Source of the DNA: Planctomycetota bacterium
GTDB lineage: Bacteria; Planctomycetota; UBA1135; UBA2386
Length of the DNA: 43,925 nucleotides
Assembly: GCA_021776805.1 (NCBI GenBank)
Contig: JAJFFD010000028.1
Coordinates: forward strand, 1-43,925
Reading direction: 5' to 3'
Shown here in pieces: positions 16,440 through 24,324 of this stretch. The notes beneath the pieces were generated by a model, which searched no databases, had not been told where the DNA came from, and worked only from the letters and a program-made list of their open reading frames with translations. The stretch's first letter is position 1; every line of letters begins with the position of its first letter. The position numbers and the translations under genes are program-made.

Positions 16440-16712
16440 CTACTTGTGACCATATAGGTGCAGGCTCTGTTGCGTGTTTTCGCGGAGGAAGATGGGATTC
16501 CGTTCTCGTCGGCAGCATCGCCCTGCCGTCAGGACCTGCTCGATCGTTTTGCGGACCTGAAATGGCTGATCGGTCTCGAAGTCAAGGCGAGGGTCCACGC
16601 GCTCGTAGTTTCTAACTCGCGCCTGGCCCTCGAGTCCGAGCGTCACAACGTTGCCATAGGTATGCGCGTGGGTGCAGATCATCTGTCCGGGATCGATCCG
16701 CCATTGCAGCAC
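16440..16712 (-). pseudogene. cupin-like fragment
   Basis: The frame carries cupin-like text (LQWRIDPGQMICTHAHTYGNVV, with H-x-H at HAH) followed by QVRKTIEQVLTAGR, which looks like real protein. Readable coding sense continues upstream without an ATG (TAFIGANFGPRPFIV, to about 16760). The C terminus degenerates. It starts where the neighbouring membrane protein gene ends. It is probably a cupin gene cut at both ends or frameshifted; an intact small gene with a GTG start at 16712 cannot be excluded. Confidence 0.4.
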
Positions 16713-16776
16713 GATGAAGGGCCTGGGCCCGAAGTTCGCCCCGATGAAGGCAGTCTCGTCGGTGCCGCTCGACCGC

Positions 16777-17091
16777 TCAGAAGATGGTGTATATGAACGG
16801 CTGTGGCTCCAGCACGATTGCTCCGACGCTCAGAATCCACGCGATCACGAGCGCCGGTCCCCAGTGCTTATGATGGCTCGCGATCGCCGCGTAGCCCACG
16901 CCCACGAGCGCTACGACTTTTGCGACCAGATTTCCTACGCCCATCCAGGTAACCAGCGCGGTGAATGCCTGCGAAGGCTCCTGGGTCTGCATGTACACCG
17001 TGATGCCCCAGAACACGGCAACATGCATCATTACTGCTGCGATCCCGCATGCAAGTGCGCGTCGCGCGGGCCTGTAATGCAGTTCCTTCAC
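16777..17091 (-). CDS. hypothetical three-pass membrane protein, 104 aa
   Basis: 104 aa with a basic N terminus (MKELHYRPARRALACG) and three or four hydrophobic segments: about 13-32, 42-68 and 80-100, ending PQPFIYTIF. No conserved catalytic residues are evident and I do not recognise the family. The stop TGA lies within the upstream extension of the cupin-like fragment. Confidence 0.6.
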   Translation of the reverse strand: MKELHYRPARRALACGIAAVMMHVAVFWGITVYMQTQEPSQAFTALVTWMGVGNLVAKVVALVGVGYAAIASHHKHWGPALVIAWILSVGAIVLEPQPFIYTIF

Positions 17092-17437
17092 CCGGTCAGT
17101 GTAGGGGAAACGTGGCGGTTCCTGCAGTCTTCCCGCCCGTCTCTCCTGCGATTCGTCCAGCTAACTCACGGTTTCCCTGATCTTCTTTGGCGCATCATTC
17201 CTATGTGATGAGGGAATTGAATCTCTGGTGCGTCACATGCCGTCTGCAGCTCTTCGAACACACGCCGCCCCCTAAGTTGAAATCTGCCCTGGGAGAAGCC
17301 CGTCCGTGCACCGCCGCGAAGGGGTCATGCGTGAGTCATGCGCCGTCGACCTGCGAAGGACGAATGGCGCGAAGTAGTACGGTCTCCGGATTTGGGGCTC
17401 ACACGAGAAACCCGACGAGATACTGTCTTGGGCACCT
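17092..17437. other. gene-free stretch with IS91-like transposase scrap
   Basis: No gene recognised. Bases 17285-17318 are identical over 34 nt to 2564-2597, the DNA for the last residues of the IS91-type transposase (LPWEKPVRAPP). The rest shows no clear homology. The part next to the kinase start probably holds its promoter. Confidence 0.6.
17285..17318 (+). mobile_element. IS91-like transposase 3' scrap, 34 bp
   Basis: An exact 34-base match to 2564-2597. In this copy the coding frame is broken shortly after (GAAGGGGTCATG in place of CAGGTTTCAGGG). It shows that the element, or part of it, was once present upstream of the kinase gene. Confidence 0.6.
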
Positions 17438-19417
17438 ATGACGTCTAACGCGATGCCCGAACGCATTGGTCCGTACCCCGTGGAGCGCGAACTCGGGCGA
17501 GGAGCCGGTGGAGTCGTGTTTCTGGCGCGGGACCCCGCGCTCGATCGCCAGATCGCAATCAAGCAGCTTCCGCCGGGAACCGGGGAGAACCCGGAGCTGC
17601 TGATGCGACTCGAACGCGAGGCTAGGGCGCTAGCCGCATTGAATCACCCCCACGTCGCGGCGATCTACGGCCTGGAATCCCACGACGGGCAGCGTGTCCT
17701 AGTGCTCGAATACATCGAGGGCCAGTCCCTCGACGAGTCGATCCGCAAGGGCGACCTCTCGATTCCTGACATCCTGGACACGGCTCGCCAGATCGCAGAC
17801 GGACTCGAGGCGGCGCACGAGGCCGGCATCATCCACCGCGATCTCAAGCCAGCGAACGTGCGCATCACGCCGGAGGGGACGGTCAAGGTTCTGGACTTCG
17901 GCCTGGCCAAGGCTTCGATCAACGCCAGGGATGCGGATTCCTGGGACGGAACATCGATGGGTGTGGTCGTCGGAACGCCTGGGTATCTCAGTCCCGAGCA
18001 AGCGCGCGGTCGCGCCGTCGACCGGCGAGCGGACGTCTGGGCGTTCGGGTGTGTGCTGTTCGAACTCCTCGCGCGGCGGCCGGCATTCGACGGGGCCAAC
18101 CTCCCCGAGTTGTTGCACGCAATCGTGGAAAGCGAACCAAACTGGAATGCGCTGCCAGCGAACACGCCCGATTCCGTGGTATCGCTCATCCAACGCTGCC
18201 TCGAGAAGGAACCGCGAAAGCGACTGCGTGACCTCGGAGATGCTCGCCTTGAACTCGAGCGAGCCCTCACGGAACGTGCATGGTCCGGCGGCGTACGGGC
18301 GAATGCGGGCCATCGACGTGATCCATCTTCTGCGTGGAGTATCCCGATCGCCATCGGCCTGGTCGGCATCGGCGCGTTCGTGAGTTGGATTTGGAACCCT
18401 GCCTCCGGCGCCCCGGCAGATAGCTCGACTCGCTTCTTCAGCGTAGTGCTCGAGTCCGAGGGCATACAGTTCGACAGTACGGCAGAAGACGGTAACGACA
18501 GCTTCGCGATCTCCGCGGACGCCCGACGCATCGCGATACGCAGCCTGGCGACACGGGCCGATGGAACCAAGGCGGCGCGGCTGTACGTGAGGGATCTCGA
18601 CGATTGGACACCTCGCCTTCTCCCCGGCTCAGAAGGCGTCCGTTTCTTCGATTTTTCCCCCGACGGGCAACAGGTCTGCATGGCGGTACCGACGACGTCG
18701 GAGTCGGAGTCGCTGCGCCTGGTCAGGGTGCGTGCCGATGGCCAGTCCCCGCCGATACCAATCTGCGAGTGGATCAATCGCGACCTCGCATGGCTACCGA
18801 GCGGCGAGATCGTGAGCGGACTCGCCTCACCGCCGGGGTTGCTGCGGGTACGCGTCGCCGATGGAAAGAAGAGGCAAACCAAGCTGAAGATTCAGGGCTT
18901 CGAACACGCCTATGCCTGCGATCCGCTGGGCGCATGCGGAGCCGATGCGCTGCTGGCCTCCTTTCAGACCTACGGGCCGCGAGGCTACCAGATGATCGTC
19001 GCACGCATCGACCTCGCCACCGGAGAGACGACTCCATTCGTGAAGAACGCCTCGGTTGCCCGGCTTACCGCCGATGGGTCCATGATCCTGTTTTCGCGCC
19101 GAAACGAGTTGCTCGCCGCGCGCGTCGACGCGGGGGCGACTCGAGTCGTCGGCGAACCCGTGAGAATCTGCGCTGGCCTGCGAGCGACCGCGTCCTGGAA
19201 CCACGCACGCTTCGACCTCGCGGTGGATGGCACCGTGTTGTTTCGTAGTGGTGGAGTCATGGGAGACCAGCGCACACTCAGCGTGATGAGCGCGGACGGC
19301 ACAATCACAGCCTGGGGTGCAGAACCGCAATCTCTCGAAGAGCGCCTCGAAGCGTCGTGGGACGGCAAGCGTCTTGCCGTTACCCGCGCCGGTGGAGCGG
19401 CCTTGTACGAGGTCTAG
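17438..19417 (+). CDS. Ser/Thr protein kinase with propeller-like tail, cut by in-frame TAG
   Basis: 659 aa to the TAG. Kinase motifs are complete: glycine loop GRGAGGVVFLA (20-30), K42 in IAIKQL, HRDLKPANV (133-141), DFGLAK (153-158) and GTPGYLSPEQARG. One membrane segment follows (about 300-319, SIPIAIGLVGIGAFVSWIW), then a long TolB/WD40-like beta-propeller region. The kinase should phosphorylate targets in the cytoplasm, with the propeller outside as sensor or docking part. The same frame stays open for 260 more codons after the TAG with the same propeller text, so the gene is interrupted. A second ATG at 17453 (MPERIGPYPVER) is the likelier true start by family habit. Confidence 0.88.
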   Translation: MTSNAMPERIGPYPVERELGRGAGGVVFLARDPALDRQIAIKQLPPGTGENPELLMRLEREARALAALNHPHVAAIYGLESHDGQRVLVLEYIEGQSLDESIRKGDLSIPDILDTARQIADGLEAAHEAGIIHRDLKPANVRITPEGTVKVLDFGLAKASINARDADSWDGTSMGVVVGTPGYLSPEQARGRAVDRRADVWAFGCVLFELLARRPAFDGANLPELLHAIVESEPNWNALPANTPDSVVSLIQRCLEKEPRKRLRDLGDARLELERALTERAWSGGVRANAGHRRDPSSAWSIPIAIGLVGIGAFVSWIWNPASGAPADSSTRFFSVVLESEGIQFDSTAEDGNDSFAISADARRIAIRSLATRADGTKAARLYVRDLDDWTPRLLPGSEGVRFFDFSPDGQQVCMAVPTTSESESLRLVRVRADGQSPPIPICEWINRDLAWLPSGEIVSGLASPPGLLRVRVADGKKRQTKLKIQGFEHAYACDPLGACGADALLASFQTYGPRGYQMIVARIDLATGETTPFVKNASVARLTADGSMILFSRRNELLAARVDAGATRVVGEPVRICAGLRATASWNHARFDLAVDGTVLFRSGGVMGDQRTLSVMSADGTITAWGAEPQSLEERLEASWDGKRLAVTRAGGAALYEV

Positions 19418-20200
19418 GGCTCGGAGTTCGCCACCCCTCGGCTCCGCCGGATCGCAGCGGACCCGCGTGCCGATTGCCACAATGCCATCCTGTCCGCTCG
19501 TGGCGAGTTCGTGGTCTTCGAGCGCTCGAGTTCAGATGGCAAGAACGGCCACCTTCGCGTGCCGTTCGACGGTTCGGTGACACCTCGCGAAGTCTGGATG
19601 TTCCCGCCGGGCACAATCTCGTGTTCGCCGGTCGAGGTCGCACCCGGAGGGGGCAGCTACCTCGCGATCCGACACACAGGAGACGGAGACGAGCTTTGGA
19701 TCGTTCCACTGGGTGACACGGAGCTCAAGCCACGGCTCGCAGTCGAAACCGTCGACAAGATTGGTTGGGCGGGACACTCACCCGATGGAAAGTGGATCGC
19801 CTACCTCGCATCCGACCAAAACCTCGCCGAAGCGTTGGTGCGACGCCTGAATCCGACCACCTTTGAGCTCGGTCCCGTGATTCGCGTCCCGCTGTCGGGG
19901 GATCGACCTCGCAGCGTGAATTGGTTCAAGGAACCGAACGCAAAAGGGCAACCCGAACTCTGCGTGGCGTACAACTGGGATCGATACAGCGCGATCGCCA
20001 TGACGGTGGAGGATCCGCAACCGCAGTTTGGCCCAGAGCAACGAGTGTTCGACATCCGGTCGATGCGGGCGATCACCGACGAGCTACTCCCCGGCAAGCG
20101 CCTGATCTTCGTCGTGCCCGGTCCAGGAGAGAAACCAAGTTCCGAGCTGCGCCTGATGACCAACTTCGTCGACGAGATTCGGGCACGACTCGAACGCTGA
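19418..20200 (+). pseudogene. 3' part of the kinase gene after the TAG
   Basis: In the same frame as the kinase (2073 bases from its start to the ATG at 19511 is a whole number of codons). It reads GSEFATPRLRRIAADP directly after the stop and continues with propeller-like repeats (GEFVVFERSSSDG, HSPDGKWIAYLAS) to TGA at 20198-20200. As a full gene the product would be about 920 aa, a normal length for kinase-propeller proteins. On its own it would need to start at 19511 and lacks a kinase domain. The cause may be a recent nonsense mutation, readthrough, or a sequencing error at one base. Confidence 0.7.
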
Positions 20201-20201
20201 C

Positions 20202-20277
20202 GGGCCGCGCCCCATCCGCTCGTCAATCTTGTACTTCGCCCAGGCTCGGACTTGGTCGTTCTTCGACTCGTAGGCGA
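20202..20277 (+). repeat. 76-bp copy of part of the selenoprotein gene
   Basis: Aligns without gaps to 12312-12387 with 7 differences in 76 bases. The source lies inside the helical domain of the thioredoxin-like gene; here it is an orphan scrap starting two bases after the stop of the kinase gene and ending where the IS91-like terminus region begins. It may come from that gene or from a paralogue elsewhere in the genome. Confidence 0.8.
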
Positions 20278-20335
20278 GGGGTGGTGGTTGATGGGGGAGT
20301 GTCTAGAATCTGCGTTTGGATCGGTTATCGGCCCG
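20278..20335 (+). mobile_element. IS91-like terminus fragment, copy B
   Basis: GGTGGTGGTTGATGGGGGAG followed by a variant of AGAATGTGCGCTTGGATC and TATCGGCC. It resembles copies at 2757-2810, 21285-21337 and 29520-29556, same orientation. It directly follows the 76-bp selenoprotein-gene fragment. Confidence 0.5.
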
Positions 20336-20392
20336 TTCGCTTACAGAAGATCCAGACATGCTGTTCTGTGTCTGCACAACCCTGGAATCTTG

Positions 20393-21211
20393 ATGCCCCG
20401 TTCTCCACTCGCCCGCGACATCACCGATGATGAGATCAGGACCTTTGATGAGGATGGGGTGGTATGTCTGCGCGGGTTCTTTTCCGAGCAGTGGATCAAG
20501 GACATGCGAAACGCGGCTGAGGACTGTTTGCAGAGGCCGGGCGATTTGCATGCCGAACTGGCGTCCGAGCGAGGCGAAGTAGGACGGTTTTTTCACGACA
20601 CATTCATATGGCTGCGGAATGAAGCCTGTCGGCGCTTCGTCTTTGAATCGCCCGCCGCACAGATTGCTGCCTGCTTGATGCAGTCGCAGAAGATCAATCT
20701 GTTCTTCGACCAGTGGCTGATCAAGGAGCCAGGGACAGCGACGAAGACACCTTGGCACCATGACATGACTTACTGGCCCATCGATGGATTTCAGATATGC
20801 ACGCTGTGGCTGGCGCTTGATCCGGTTACGGCCGAGAGCGGGGCGGTCGAATACGTAAAAGGCTCTCACCGCTGGGGGCAGAAGTTTCGCCCGGCAAGCT
20901 TCGGGAGCGGCAGTCAATACACCGAGGACATTCCTGAGGTGCCCGACATCGATACGATGCGCGGTGAACTCGAGATTGCTCAGTTCAATCTGGAGCCCGG
21001 GGATTGCACTGTCCACCATGGACTGCTTGTTCATGCTGCTCCGGGCAACCTGACATCCAGTACCCGGCGACGGGCCCATACCTCACGATGGGCCGGGGAT
21101 GATGTGACCTTCTTTCCGCGGGACGGCTTGCAGGAAATGCCACCCATTCCGCCTGAACTACAAAGCGGTGATCCAATCGATTCCGATCTCTGGCCACGTA
21201 TCGTTGGCTGA
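20393..21211 (+). CDS. phytanoyl-CoA dioxygenase (PhyH) family protein
   Basis: 272 aa from the ATG at 20393 (MPRSPLARDITDDE), preceded by GGA at about -10; the longer frame from 20252 runs into element remnants and is rejected. Fe(II)/2-oxoglutarate oxygenase features: H122-x-D124 in TPWHHDMTYWP, the distal histidine H214 in HHGLLVHAAPGN, and basic RRRAHTSRW for 2-oxoglutarate. WLALDPVTAESGAVEYVKGSH is typical of PhyH. The substrate cannot be told; bacterial members hydroxylate lipids, amino acids or natural products. It has no close operon partner. Confidence 0.9.
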   Translation: MPRSPLARDITDDEIRTFDEDGVVCLRGFFSEQWIKDMRNAAEDCLQRPGDLHAELASERGEVGRFFHDTFIWLRNEACRRFVFESPAAQIAACLMQSQKINLFFDQWLIKEPGTATKTPWHHDMTYWPIDGFQICTLWLALDPVTAESGAVEYVKGSHRWGQKFRPASFGSGSQYTEDIPEVPDIDTMRGELEIAQFNLEPGDCTVHHGLLVHAAPGNLTSSTRRRAHTSRWAGDDVTFFPRDGLQEMPPIPPELQSGDPIDSDLWPRIVG

Positions 21212-21284
21212 GTATGGCGCAGATTACAGGAGTCCTGTGGATAGCCGCGGTGACTGATTGGTGCTGTCTCGTTGGTCTGTTTGT

Positions 21285-21337
21285 GGGGGTGGTTGCTGGG
21301 AGGAGTCGAGAATGTGCGCTTGAATCGACTATCCGCC
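21285..21337 (+). mobile_element. IS91-like terminus fragment, copy C
   Basis: GGGGGTGGTTGCTGGGAGGA then GTCGAGAATGTGCGCTTG and AATCGACTATCCGCC. This is the copy closest to the shared consensus. It lies in the 248-bp gap between the PhyH gene and the small glycine-rich protein gene; no other part of the element is visible here. Confidence 0.5.
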
Positions 21338-21459
21338 GAGTGAGTAGTTCTTGAGCCTGGCTCCATACGTACCGTGCAATCTTGCCATCGGTATGGTCAC
21401 GGGTATGGCGATTGGCTAGACCATGAACCTCGTAGCGAACCAGCAAGTCAGGAGAAGCA

Positions 21460-21687
21460 ATGAGCGAAGCCGAAAAGGAAGCAAGCAAGAAGGAAGAGCA
21501 GCAAGGGGTATGGATCGGGGTTGGCATCGCTCTGGGCTCAGGTGTTGGCGCCGCGATCGGTGCAGCCATCGACAACATCGCCATTGGTGTGGGGCTAGGT
21601 GTCTCCTTCGGTATTATCTTTGGCGTCGTGATGAGTCAGAATGCCAAGAAGAAGGCGGGTCGAGGTGACGGTCCCGACATGCGATAG
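21460..21687 (+). CDS. small glycine-rich membrane protein, 75 aa
   Basis: 75 aa: charged N terminus (MSEAEKEASKKEEQQ), then two hydrophobic stretches with regular glycines (GVWIGVGIALGSGVGAAIG and AIGVGLGVSFGIIFGVVM) like a glycine-zipper hairpin, then a basic tail. AGGAGAAGCA directly before the ATG is a strong ribosome binding site. The N-terminal charge and length resemble small predicted membrane proteins of unknown function. Confidence 0.75.
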   Translation: MSEAEKEASKKEEQQGVWIGVGIALGSGVGAAIGAAIDNIAIGVGLGVSFGIIFGVVMSQNAKKKAGRGDGPDMR

Positions 21688-21866
21688 CCCTGCCTCGTAA
21701 ACAACTTGTCTGGTTGTGAGCGGCGCCCTGATTGATCGAAAGTGGAGTTTGCCAGCGGATATCCGTGAAGAGGGAACATCCGGGAGATCTTGCTGAGGAC
21801 TGTCGAGTCATGATGTGCACATCTTCCGGTGTAGGGAAGAGGATGTGCCGCTGCGCTGGGCCTGGA

Positions 21867-22616
21867 TCACCAGGAGCGATCGCTCTCATAGCCAGCGTTG
21901 ATCAGCCAGTGGCCATAGAGTTCCTTGAAGCGATCCTTATGGACTTCATTGAACTCATCCTTCCACTGCGCAAGCCGACCCGAGCGCAAGTGCGCGCCGG
22001 CCTTGACGTCTCCTAAGGACCTTTTGGCCTGAGACTCAAAGGAGACTCGCTCAACCGATTGCATCAACTCTGGGATCTGATCTTCTGCAAATCCCCAGTG
22101 GCGGAAGAGTCTCGGAAACCAAGCACATGGATCCGTGATCAAGTCCTCGTACTTGAGCTCCATGAAGCCAGGCTGTCCGTATTCCCACGCTCCAATCGAC
22201 CCGACTGTCCCTCGTGACACATACTCCAACTCGAACCAGAGCCCATACTCTTTGGTACGTTCCTTCAGGCATTGCTGAAAGCTCTTTCCGCCGTGCTCTT
22301 CCCTCGGAATATGCAACCATTCCTCGGAAGCATGCAGGTGGTAGTGATATCCGGAGACCACCACATCGCGTAGATCTCTTGCGACATGCGATCCTATGAA
22401 GGCACCAAGGCTTGCGACATCGATTCTCAACGCGTGCGGCTCGAGATAGATGTCCGCATCCGGTGGGATCTCAACTCTCGCCGTCGAATCATCTGGGGCG
22501 CGATAGAGCGTTAGATCCTGGTGCTCGGCGATGTCAGTCAACAGGTTGCGAAACCATGTGGACCCTGTCTTGTGGTGCGAACCATGAACGATCAAGCGAT
22601 CCAGCTTTCGAGGCAT
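21867..22616 (-). CDS. sulfotransferase-domain protein
   Basis: 249 aa from the ATG at 22616 (MPRKLDRLIVHGSHHKTGS). An in-frame ATG at 22640 lies inside the neighbouring palindromic element (it reads MPDSVLLI from the repeat), so it is rejected. PAPS-binding 5'-PSB loop: SHHKTGSTWFRN (K16, S19, T20, W21). 3'-phosphate binding: ARDLRDVVVSGYHYH. The C-terminal motif HLRSGRLAQWKDEF is typical of the family. It would move sulfate from PAPS to a hydroxyl of a small molecule or carbohydrate. No PAPS synthesis gene is in the window. Confidence 0.88.
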   Translation of the reverse strand: MPRKLDRLIVHGSHHKTGSTWFRNLLTDIAEHQDLTLYRAPDDSTARVEIPPDADIYLEPHALRIDVASLGAFIGSHVARDLRDVVVSGYHYHLHASEEWLHIPREEHGGKSFQQCLKERTKEYGLWFELEYVSRGTVGSIGAWEYGQPGFMELKYEDLITDPCAWFPRLFRHWGFAEDQIPELMQSVERVSFESQAKRSLGDVKAGAHLRSGRLAQWKDEFNEVHKDRFKELYGHWLINAGYESDRSW

Positions 22617-22623
22617 AATCAAG

Positions 22624-22755
22624 AGTACGGAGTCAGGCACATTCTTATCGGAAGTTTAGCCCCGGGCAACGGGGGGCTTGCCGGTGCGCAGAAGCGGCGA
22701 GCGGTGACTCTGCCAGGGGCTAAACTTTCGATGAGAATGTGCCTGACTCCGTACT
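22624..22755. repeat. palindromic REP-like element, copy 1 (132 bp)
   Basis: Ends are inverted: AGTACGGAGTCAGGCACATT on the left and its complement on the right. The inner arms also pair (AAGTTTAGCCCC with GGGGCTAAACTT). The middle is short and differs from copies 2 and 3. It lies between the start of the sulfotransferase gene and a truncated thioredoxin tail. Such elements are often mobilised by RAYT (Y1 HUH) transposases, none of which is present here. Confidence 0.85.
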
Positions 22756-22761
22756 TCTTCC

Positions 22762-22932
22762 GTACTTCTGGATGGCGAGCTGGAAGCCTTGAATGATCGA
22801 TTCGGTCTACCGGGGCCGCTTCCTGCGTCGATCGCTTTCGACGTGAATGGCAAGATCGTGGATCGCGAAGAGAACGCTGCAGATCTCGGGCGCCTACGCG
22901 AGATGATGCAGAATGCACTCGGCGGAGGGTGA
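22762..22932 (+). pseudogene. truncated thioredoxin-like (TlpA-type) C-terminal fragment
   Basis: The frame reads VLLDGELEALNDRFGLPGPL, then PASIAFDVNGKIVDREENAA, ending LGGG and TGA. The pattern (cis-proline region LPASIAFD, then DVNGKIV) is the end of a TlpA/AhpC-like domain. The 5' part is missing exactly where palindromic copy 1 ends. No start codon or catalytic cysteines remain. The stop is 2 bases from the stop of the convergent membrane protein gene. Confidence 0.65.
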
Positions 22933-22934
22933 CT

Positions 22935-23378
22935 TCAGCTTTTCCCCTGCAACTCTACGTCCTGGCGAGCGCGTGCTATCCAGATGGCGACAACAGCCAG
23001 GAAGGCCGCCAACAGAGGAATCGCCAGCAGGCCGAGCTCCGGATAGCGAATGGTTGCAGGTAATGCGCCGGCGCTGACGATGGCGAATGCAACCCAAGTG
23101 ATTCGGTCTCGGCTGCCCGAAGCTGTGAAGGGCGCCAGCAGAATCAGTAGGAGGGCAGAGTGGAAGATGACGAATGCCGGTGGGCTCTTCTGCCAAGCCT
23201 CTTGCAGTGACCACTCAAAGCGCCAGGCCCAGACCAATGCCACATGTGTCAGGACAACGCCGGCTGTGATGAAGCCCAAGCTCCGTAGGCGCCTGCCGGC
23301 AATGCGAAGTGCGCTGTCCTTGGCGAGGAGAAGGTAGCCGAGTGCAGCCAGGCCAAAGGTGATTGCGTCCTCATCCAT
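22935..23378 (-). CDS. hypothetical four-pass membrane protein, 147 aa
   Basis: 147 aa with hydrophobic segments at about 6-20, 33-52 (LGFITAGVVLTHVALVWAW), 67-84 (PPAFVIFHSALLLILLAPF), 93-108 and 113-135. Short charged loops separate them and the C terminus is polar. Family not recognised. It is not evidently in an operon; the gap upstream (23379-23644) contains a decayed half of the palindromic repeat. Confidence 0.65.
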   Translation of the reverse strand: MDEDAITFGLAALGYLLLAKDSALRIAGRRLRSLGFITAGVVLTHVALVWAWRFEWSLQEAWQKSPPAFVIFHSALLLILLAPFTASGSRDRITWVAFAIVSAGALPATIRYPELGLLAIPLLAAFLAVVAIWIARARQDVELQGKS

Positions 23379-23532
23379 AAAGGTTGCTCTCTGCCAGCTC
23401 CAGTACCTCTGCCGTGTCTGGAAGTCTCATTGGTCACATTGAAGGGCCTGCAGACGTCTGGATAGTCACTCCAGTACTCGCCCTGGCCGGGAAGGATCGA
23501 GAACTCGAAGTATACGCGGATGGTGAGACCTC

Positions 23533-23560
23533 CGATGAGAATGCGGCTGACTCGGTGCTC
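23533..23560. repeat. decayed half of the palindromic repeat
   Basis: CGATGAGAATGCGGCTGACT and the following CGGTGCT match the right arm of copy 1 (CGATGAGAATGTGCCTGACT, then CCGTACT) with about four changes in 27 bases. No left arm is seen nearby. It is probably an old half-element. Confidence 0.4.
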
Positions 23561-23644
23561 ACTGGTGCGGTTTTCGCTGGTTGGGCATCGACTAGATGAG
23601 TAGCTTGCTGGTCCATGAGTCCGACGCTGCAGGAGAGTAACTTG

Positions 23645-23938
23645 ATGAACCGGTGCCAAGTCTGCGTTCTGTTCCTTGCCCTGATGCTGCTCCCGAGCTG
23701 CATGTTCACCAACACGGTGATCCCCCTCGATACGGATGTCGAGAACACCGATCTCGGCAGCAAGGTGGGAGAAGCCAGTAACCAGAGCGTGCTATGGTTG
23801 GCGGCCTGGGGTGATGGAGGCATGCAAGCGGCGGCCGAGGACGGTGGAATCAAGACGCTGATGCATGCGGACAGGCGAGTTCTTAGCGTGCTCTTTGGCC
23901 TGTATACACGCACGACAACCATCGTCTACGGGAACTAG
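23645..23938 (+). CDS. TRL-like lipoprotein, first of a tandem pair
   Basis: 97 aa. The ATG at 23645 follows AGGAGAGTAACTTG. Lipoprotein signal MNRCQVCVLFLALMLLPSC ends in the lipobox cysteine. The mature part matches TRL-like proteins: GEASNQSVLWLAAWGDGG, AAAEDGGIKTLMHADRR and the final TRTTTIVYG. The family role is unknown. The stop is 4 bases before the next ATG and the two products are paralogous, so they are surely cotranscribed. Confidence 0.85.
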   Translation: MNRCQVCVLFLALMLLPSCMFTNTVIPLDTDVENTDLGSKVGEASNQSVLWLAAWGDGGMQAAAEDGGIKTLMHADRRVLSVLFGLYTRTTTIVYGN

Positions 23939-23942
23939 CAGG

Positions 23943-24245
23943 ATGCGACGCCACCTTGGTATTGCGCTCCTGCCCCTGGCCTTCGTGTTGACCAGCTGCG
24001 GCATCATCTACACCAACATCACCGAACCCCTCGACGTCAACCTGAACAACACACCGGTATTCGACAGCGGGTCCGAAGGCGATACGAAGGAGATTCGTTA
24101 CTACGTCAGCATCGAATGGGATAGCAATGGCATCGGTGACATCGCCAAGAAGAAGGGGCTGACAGAAGTGCACTATGCGGACATCAACACCCTGAGTGTG
24201 TTGGGAGTCTGGACGCAGCGCACTGTGACGGTTTACGGCAAGTAG
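23943..24245 (+). CDS. TRL-like lipoprotein, second of a tandem pair
   Basis: 100 aa with signal MRRHLGIALLPLAFVLTSC (lipobox cysteine). It shares with its neighbour the NTxxxPLDxxxxNT start of the mature protein and the ending VHYADINTLSVLG..QRTVTVYGK. The central part is more divergent (IRYYVSIEWDSNGIGDIAKK). The ribosome binding site AGGA overlaps the stop region of the first gene, so translation is linked. It probably sits in the outer membrane or periplasm. Confidence 0.85.
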   Translation: MRRHLGIALLPLAFVLTSCGIIYTNITEPLDVNLNNTPVFDSGSEGDTKEIRYYVSIEWDSNGIGDIAKKKGLTEVHYADINTLSVLGVWTQRTVTVYGK

Positions 24246-24324
24246 ACGACCGCAGGTCCCAAGTGCAGGTTGAAACGCCCGCACCCACTATGCCAAGCGC
24301 GAAACTCGCGAGAGCCACTTGAAC

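Noticed and set aside
19415-19417. TAG in the kinase gene as pyrrolysine
   Set aside because: Pyrrolysine use is rare and tied to methylamine metabolism; nothing here supports it. A nonsense change or sequence error is simpler.
22617-22640. Longer N terminus of the sulfotransferase (start at 22640)
   Set aside because: The extra eight codons are made of the palindromic element's conserved end (ATGCCTGACTCCGTACTC), so the homology is to the repeat and not to the protein family.
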